Assembly (NCBI GenBank): GCA_944325195.1
Contig: CALUZB010000017.1
Span: forward strand, 52,068 to 116,067
From: an uncultured Desulfovibrionaceae bacterium
GTDB taxonomy: Bacteria > Desulfobacterota > Desulfovibrionia > Desulfovibrionales > Desulfovibrionaceae
Reading direction: 5' to 3'
DNA length: 64,000 nucleotides
Shown one piece after another: positions 59,734-64,000 of the stretch (position 1 is its first letter; each line of letters begins with the position of its first letter). A model generated the notes under the pieces. It saw only the letters and a list, made by a program, of their open reading frames with translations. It was not told where the DNA came from and ran no database searches. The translations under genes were made by a program, and so were the position numbers.

Positions 59734-59908
59734 GCAATTCCTCCTTTTCTTCCGATACAAGCAGGGTCTTTTCCAAATTTTCCAGTTGCTCCGCCAGACT
59801 TTTCAGATTGCGCCGGACGGATCTTACTATTTCCCAGGCCTGCGGCGGCACTTCTCCCGCCAAATCTGCCAACCCCAAATCAATACTGCGAATTTCACTG
59901 CTGTACAT
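59717..59908 (-). CDS. Small helical early protein
   Basis: 63 aa (RSIDLGLADLAGEVPPQAWE, RNLKSLAEQLENLEKTLLVS). AAGGAGG eight bases before ATG 59908 decides the start, which lies inside the end of the preceding gene. Overlaps gam by 17 bases. Function unknown. Confidence 0.6.
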   Translation of the reverse strand: MYSSEIRSIDLGLADLAGEVPPQAWEIVRSVRRNLKSLAEQLENLEKTLLVSEEKEELHGYEN

Positions 59909-60533
59909 CTTCCATGCCTCCTTGATTCTCATGCTTCGCAAAACGTCTGCGCAATACATCGCAAGCATCAACAATCGCTTTCTGCACCCGCCAATTACCG
60001 ACGTCAGCGCAGAGCATTAACCTGATAATTTTGGCTGCCGCTGACCGCTCTTCCTGGTAAGGGTCATTGATTTTCTGGGGAGGATGAGGCGTTTCCGGCG
60101 TAGCCATGGCTTTGCCGGTGCCCGCGTAAATCTTGGTCAATCCATTTTTGCCGATCTGTTCTATGTAGCCTTCGTCCTTCAGCCATGAGCAGTACTTGCA
60201 GGCGTGTGAGTAAGATGCCCTGGTAAAAAGGCTCATATCCCGTACAGACCAACCCGGCTTCTGGGAGCGTACAAAACGCCACATCGCTTTGTGATACTTT
60301 GCCGACACCTGACATTGCTCAAAGTTATAAACATATATCCCTTCGCGTACTCTGCTGACTTCTCCGGTTGCAACCATCTCCTGCATCCGGTTACGCAGGC
60401 GAGCCTTATCTGCCTCAATTTCAAGACCCAAGGCCTCAAAAAGCTCTGCATTACTCACAAGCGCGCCACCCTCGCCAAGACTTTTTACCGCAACCCTGAC
60501 CTGCTCCATCGTTATTTCCGGCCTTCCTTCCAT
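59895..60533 (-). CDS. Winged-helix early phage protein
   Basis: 212 aa. Two winged-helix-like parts (LVSNAELFEALGLEIEADKA with REGIYVYN, and SVRDMSLFTRASYSHACKYC with WLKDEGYIEQIGKNG) and a helical C-terminus. Directly downstream of gene B. Probably DNA-binding; seen in related transposable phages, exact role unknown. Confidence 0.65.
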   Translation of the reverse strand: MEGRPEITMEQVRVAVKSLGEGGALVSNAELFEALGLEIEADKARLRNRMQEMVATGEVSRVREGIYVYNFEQCQVSAKYHKAMWRFVRSQKPGWSVRDMSLFTRASYSHACKYCSWLKDEGYIEQIGKNGLTKIYAGTGKAMATPETPHPPQKINDPYQEERSAAAKIIRLMLCADVGNWRVQKAIVDACDVLRRRFAKHENQGGMEDVQQ

Positions 60534-60535
60534 AC

Positions 60536-61249
60536 TTACCTCCTTCGCCAGTTACGTTGGCTCAGTGCTGCTTTAAGCATAGCCTCGTCAACCCTGTCCG
60601 TTTCCGCCGCGTTCGCCGCTTTTTCCAACAGGATTAACATATTGCGTACAAGCCTGAAGTCGCCTTCCGTCTTTTCCGCTATCTCTCTGCACAATTGCGG
60701 GGGAATATCCAGCCCCGCCGCCTGCATTGCGTAAATGGCCACTTCCGATTCCTGGATCGGGCCGAACTCAACCTCATGCACTACCCGGCTCCAGATACGC
60801 CGCCGCTCGCTGAGCAGGCCGTACAGTCCTTCTTCTCCTATCAGCACCACCGGAGCTCCAGTCATCTCATGGATATCCCGCAAGTCTTCAATTCGATCAA
60901 TGTGCAATCGGTCAGCTTCGTCAATATACAATGTCTTTCTTCCCCGTTGCAGTAATTCCACTATCATCTCCTTGCAGCGGTTACCGTTATAACGCGGCAT
61001 ATCCATATTTTTACCGCGCACCTCAAACAATACCCGCTGTAAAAACGCGGTCTGACTCCAGCCCTGCCACACCCGCACATACGCTCCGCCGCGCATGATA
61101 TAGCTTTGGTCAGCCGCGACTGATTTACCCCGACCGGCCTGACCATGCGCCAGGATAAAACCGGATATACCCCGGCCCGATTCGTAAACCGAGTTTAACG
61201 CCTCATCAAAGCGCATCATCGCCGGCGTTTGGATAATCACTTCCTTCAT
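60536..61249 (-). CDS. Transposition ATPase (MuB-like)
   Basis: 237 aa. AAA+ ATPase: Walker A HGQAGRGKS (36-43), Walker B TLYIDEADRL (107-111), sensor-type segment GAPVVLIGEEGLYGLL. It selects target DNA and activates the transposase. Shorter than Mu B, as in BcepMu-type phages. Follows the transposase gene by 21 bp. Confidence 0.92.
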   Translation of the reverse strand: MKEVIIQTPAMMRFDEALNSVYESGRGISGFILAHGQAGRGKSVAADQSYIMRGGAYVRVWQGWSQTAFLQRVLFEVRGKNMDMPRYNGNRCKEMIVELLQRGRKTLYIDEADRLHIDRIEDLRDIHEMTGAPVVLIGEEGLYGLLSERRRIWSRVVHEVEFGPIQESEVAIYAMQAAGLDIPPQLCREIAEKTEGDFRLVRNMLILLEKAANAAETDRVDEAMLKAALSQRNWRRR

Positions 61250-61270
61250 TGCCTTAATCCTCCCTTACCT

Positions 61271-63454
61271 TCAATTTGATGACGCCTTCCTGCGAAATTC
61301 AAACAGCTCCAAGAGTTGATCGTATCTGGGCTTCTGATATCTTTGGAAAACTTCCGTTGCTTCGTATTTTTCAACCCAGGCCGCATCGCGTGCATCAAGT
61401 TCCTTACCTTCCTCATGCCGGACAAAGAACAGGTACTCGTAGCGTTCCATTTCATCGCCGAACCGTTTTTGCCACGAAGGGATGTAAAAATTCGCGCTGG
61501 TTTTCGTGTCAATTTCAGCACGCGCCCGCGCTTTGGCCGCCTCAATCGCCGCTTCCTCCTCAAAGCTCAAGGCGGGCTTTATCGATTGCGGCATGGGCAG
61601 GATTTTGGCTGTTTGTAATTTCGCCTCTGTCTGCTTACGCGCCTCCGGCAAAACCACTTCCTCAAGCATTACCCGGAAGTTAGCCCCGGCCAGGCGTTCC
61701 TGCTGTTTCTTCAGAGCAATGGCCTCCGCCAGCTCAGCCTGGTCTTCCGGCGTTCCCAGTACACCCGCCGCCGGATGCACGCCACAGGCAATCCGGAAAT
61801 GCTCCCGATCCCTTGCCTCGCAGATAAATTCTCCATCTCTGTTGTAGACAAGCACAGTGTGCGGGGAGAGCACGTTGTCATATCTGACTATTACCGGGTG
61901 ACGACGTGAGGCCAGGGCCTCGTGCCAGAACAACTTTCCAAACAGGCGGATACCGTCTTTGCTGATTGTGCGGATTTCCTTCTCCAACATCAGCAGGTTC
62001 AGCTTCTCCACATCAATGCCCGGGCCTGTGCCGGCTTCAAAAACCTCAACCGGCGTCTTCCCCTTCAGGTGGGATTTATACTGCGGCCGGTGAACGTATT
62101 CACCAAACCACAGAGCTATGGCCGTGTGGGTTTCCTCTAAGGTCAACGGCCCGGATCCCATTTTTTCGTATAATTTGCGGTGCAGTGTCTCCCCCCGATG
62201 CAGGCGGGGCGGTTTATTCGCTATGCTGTTTCCCGTATAGGAGGGCATCATCACTTCCATGTCGTGGAACGTTCCGAAGAAACGCTCCACGGTTTTTGAC
62301 TGCCCGTGGTAGGGCCAGGCATGGATTACGCTGCACCCTAAGCTGGTGTACAGGCCAAGAAAACCGGCCTGCCCGAAGTCGGGGGTTTGCTTAAAATACT
62401 TCGCCCGGAACGCCTTGCCGTTATCCAGATAAATCACTCTGGGGTATTTGCCCAAAGTTATGCAGGCCCGGCGAAACGCTGAGGAAATACAGGCGGTGTT
62501 TTCCGTGGGCATCACCTCCCAGCCAAGCGGATAATTGGACGCGCAGTCGTAAAACAACAGCAGGGTCATCCGCCTGGGTTTGCCGGTTTCCGGGTCAATA
62601 GTCTCAAAATTTAAGGTGTGGCCGTCCGCCACCACCAGGTCGCCCACGCCCACCCGGCTCCAGTCCCGCATAATCGATATGGCGCACATATCGTTCCAGG
62701 CCTTCTGGCCGCGTCGAAAAAGTGTCCACTCGTCGAAGCACTGAGACTCGTAAGCCTTTATAAACCGACGAATGGTCGGTCCCGACGGCTGGTAAATACC
62801 CGCGTCTGCGCATTTTTGCTGTACCGCCCGAACACACGAGCTGATACATGGTGCATTAGGGTTCAGAATGGAGCCGAGTATAAATACCCGGTGCTGTTCG
62901 GTAAGACTGCTTTTACCGCGATGTGACAGACCGCGGGTATCCACCAGAGCCAGCACGCTGTCCGCTTTGGCCTGCTGCAGTTTCCAGCGCTCAATGCTCT
63001 TCCAGGAAATGCCTTTACCCAGGGTGGTCAGCAGCTCAGGCCAGGCCCCGGATACATACTGTGCTATAAATGCTTCTTTTTGCGGTACCGTGTGTCCCCT
63101 GATGTTTTGCCAGTCCAGGTACAGCTTCAGCAGATACGCCTTGGCCACCGCCTTGGAACGGCGCTTCTCGTCAAACACGTCGGGAGCGGCGGTAGTCAGG
63201 GCCGGGGCATGGCCGGACGCCTTAGCGGGTAAGTTCCCACCCGTTTCCAATGCGGCCTGTTCCTCAGCCGCGCGGATAGCCAGTTGCGTGGACTGCGGCA
63301 TTGAAGCAAACAGCCATTCCTTGCCGCCTCCCCGGCCCTTGCGGGGTTGGCTTTGCCAACCTTCTTTCTTTGCAAGGCGGGTAACTGAGCTCAGCGCCTC
63401 CATCTGTAGGATTTCAGCCAGCTCTTTTCTTGTATATGCTGTTTTGATTTCCAT
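61271..63454 (-). CDS. DDE transposase (MuA-like)
   Basis: 727 aa. N-terminal Mu-type HTH (AYTRKELAEILQMEALSSVT), internal DNA-binding helices, then an RNase H-like core with Asp277 (VVADGH), Asp344 (IYLDNGK) and Glu390 (GQSKTVERFFGTF), and the Mu transposase C-terminal domain (RYDNVLSPHTVLVYNRDGEF). Catalyses integration and replicative transposition at the phage ends; the expected binding sites are at 20370-20406. Confidence 0.96.
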   Translation of the reverse strand: MEIKTAYTRKELAEILQMEALSSVTRLAKKEGWQSQPRKGRGGGKEWLFASMPQSTQLAIRAAEEQAALETGGNLPAKASGHAPALTTAAPDVFDEKRRSKAVAKAYLLKLYLDWQNIRGHTVPQKEAFIAQYVSGAWPELLTTLGKGISWKSIERWKLQQAKADSVLALVDTRGLSHRGKSSLTEQHRVFILGSILNPNAPCISSCVRAVQQKCADAGIYQPSGPTIRRFIKAYESQCFDEWTLFRRGQKAWNDMCAISIMRDWSRVGVGDLVVADGHTLNFETIDPETGKPRRMTLLLFYDCASNYPLGWEVMPTENTACISSAFRRACITLGKYPRVIYLDNGKAFRAKYFKQTPDFGQAGFLGLYTSLGCSVIHAWPYHGQSKTVERFFGTFHDMEVMMPSYTGNSIANKPPRLHRGETLHRKLYEKMGSGPLTLEETHTAIALWFGEYVHRPQYKSHLKGKTPVEVFEAGTGPGIDVEKLNLLMLEKEIRTISKDGIRLFGKLFWHEALASRRHPVIVRYDNVLSPHTVLVYNRDGEFICEARDREHFRIACGVHPAAGVLGTPEDQAELAEAIALKKQQERLAGANFRVMLEEVVLPEARKQTEAKLQTAKILPMPQSIKPALSFEEEAAIEAAKARARAEIDTKTSANFYIPSWQKRFGDEMERYEYLFFVRHEEGKELDARDAAWVEKYEATEVFQRYQKPRYDQLLELFEFRRKASSN

Positions 63455-63468
63455 GCTCCCTCCCTGGC

Positions 63469-63717
63469 TCAGGCAAGCTCTGCCATGCGGGGATCAAATA
63501 GATATTTTTCAGGCACGCCCAGCATCCGCAATGCGTCCAGGACTCTGGGGCTGTGATTTTCACCAACCAGGGTTTTCCTGACGTTTTGCGGAGAGCAGCC
63601 GATGACCTCCCTGGCCAAAGAGCTGTCCGTATACCCCCGCATCCTCAGTTCATACCTGAGCAGATGCGTTACCTGCGCCCTTTTTGCGCCTAATTCCCGC
63701 CTTATCTCCGGCGTCAT
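63469..63717 (-). CDS. Small HTH regulator (BcepMu gp16-like)
   Basis: 82 aa. HTH YTDSSLAREVIGCSPQNVRK followed by PRVLDALRMLGVPEKYLFDP; similar small DNA-binding proteins sit before the transposase in BcepMu-type phages and take the place of Ner. Overlaps the upstream gene by four bases. Confidence 0.7.
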   Translation of the reverse strand: MTPEIRRELGAKRAQVTHLLRYELRMRGYTDSSLAREVIGCSPQNVRKTLVGENHSPRVLDALRMLGVPEKYLFDPRMAELA

Positions 63718-64000
63718 AGCTTCGCCTCCAGTTTTCTCTTCTGTTCACGCGCCTTTTTCAGGGCGTCGCACGTCTTGCCGTACTCCAGATAACGCAGGTC
63801 ATCTTTGGGGATAACTACCAACCCGGCCAGTTTGAAAATCGGACGAAGCGGACTGAAATCCTTTGTCGCAAGACAAAAGCACAGAACCAGCTTCAAGCTC
63901 GGGTCTCGTCCTTCATCCCCGCTTTGCAAAAGTTTGTTCAGGGTGTCTTCCGTGATGGACTTTGCGCCGGTTGAGCCTAAGGTGACTCCTTCCCGCCGCG
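63714..64000 (-). CDS. Early phage protein, 5' end beyond or near the window edge
   Basis: The frame is open from 63714 to the right edge (95 codons visible): GVTLGSTGAKSITEDTLNKL, VLCFCLATKDFSPLRPIFKL, and a basic helical end (DALKKAREQKRKLEAKL). A TTG at 63929 could start a shorter form. Family not recognised. Listed as partial. Confidence 0.5.
   Translation of the reverse strand, partial: RREGVTLGSTGAKSITEDTLNKLLQSGDEGRDPSLKLVLCFCLATKDFSPLRPIFKLAGLVVIPKDDLRYLEYGKTCDALKKAREQKRKLEAKL

Overview
The window is bacterial, Gram-negative and fairly GC-rich, and falls into two parts: about 20 kb of host chromosome and about 44 kb of a Mu-like transposable, contractile-tailed prophage that runs off the right edge. 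The host is not named by any marker here. A short stand-alone N-acetylglutamate synthase-like GNAT protein, a MetH without its reactivation domain, paired FlgO-domain proteins and a Mu-like prophage fit a Desulfovibrio-type deltaproteobacterium (Desulfobacterota). That is an inference with low confidence.

Host part (1-20.35 kb): the 3' end of ligA overlaps dapB, followed by nadE, whose glutaminase cysteine is replaced by alanine. An 850-bp gap with tetranucleotide repeats leads to a KAP-type P-loop NTPase. Next come a convergent XpaC-like/TelA pair, an HD-domain protein, an MFS transporter, a GNAT acetyltransferase coupled to a thioredoxin-like protein, two tandem YwqK/MORN-repeat secreted proteins, metH, a cluster of two FlgO-domain proteins and a small lipoprotein, and tRNA-Pro(TGG).

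Prophage part (20.36 kb to the right edge, nearly all on the minus strand, so the phage reads right to left): two small regulators, transposase A, ATPase B, a winged-helix protein, Gam, HU, GemA and two more small DNA-binding proteins form the early/middle block (64-57.3 kb). Lysozyme, holin-like protein, spanins, terminases, portal, head morphogenesis protein with a nuclease-like tail, protease/scaffold, decoration and capsid proteins, connector proteins, sheath, tube, tail chaperones, tape measure, baseplate and fibres form the late block (57.2-23.2 kb). A modification block (zinc peptide, Com, Dam, Dcm and a small unknown protein) ends at a Mu-type terminus at 20360.

The late block is interrupted by accessory genes ('morons'): a secreted SNase, two copies of a Rha-antirepressor cassette, HicAB, two related small membrane proteins, an XRE regulator and an unknown 309-aa protein next to a probable ncRNA. 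A short motif with the core CTTCCACA lies 45-150 bp upstream of the late gene that resumes after each interruption and looks like a reused late promoter. The two Rha cassettes carry the same promoter, a transposase-site-like operator and a 5' leader that can fold in alternative ways. Its variable stem changes in a compensated manner in all three segments, which makes it the strongest candidate here for an undescribed RNA switch. Other non-obvious elements are a start-codon-occluding hairpin on dam downstream of com, which parallels Mu com/mom, and a GGGAAAC frameshift site in the tail chaperone gene with a hidden 60-codon extension.
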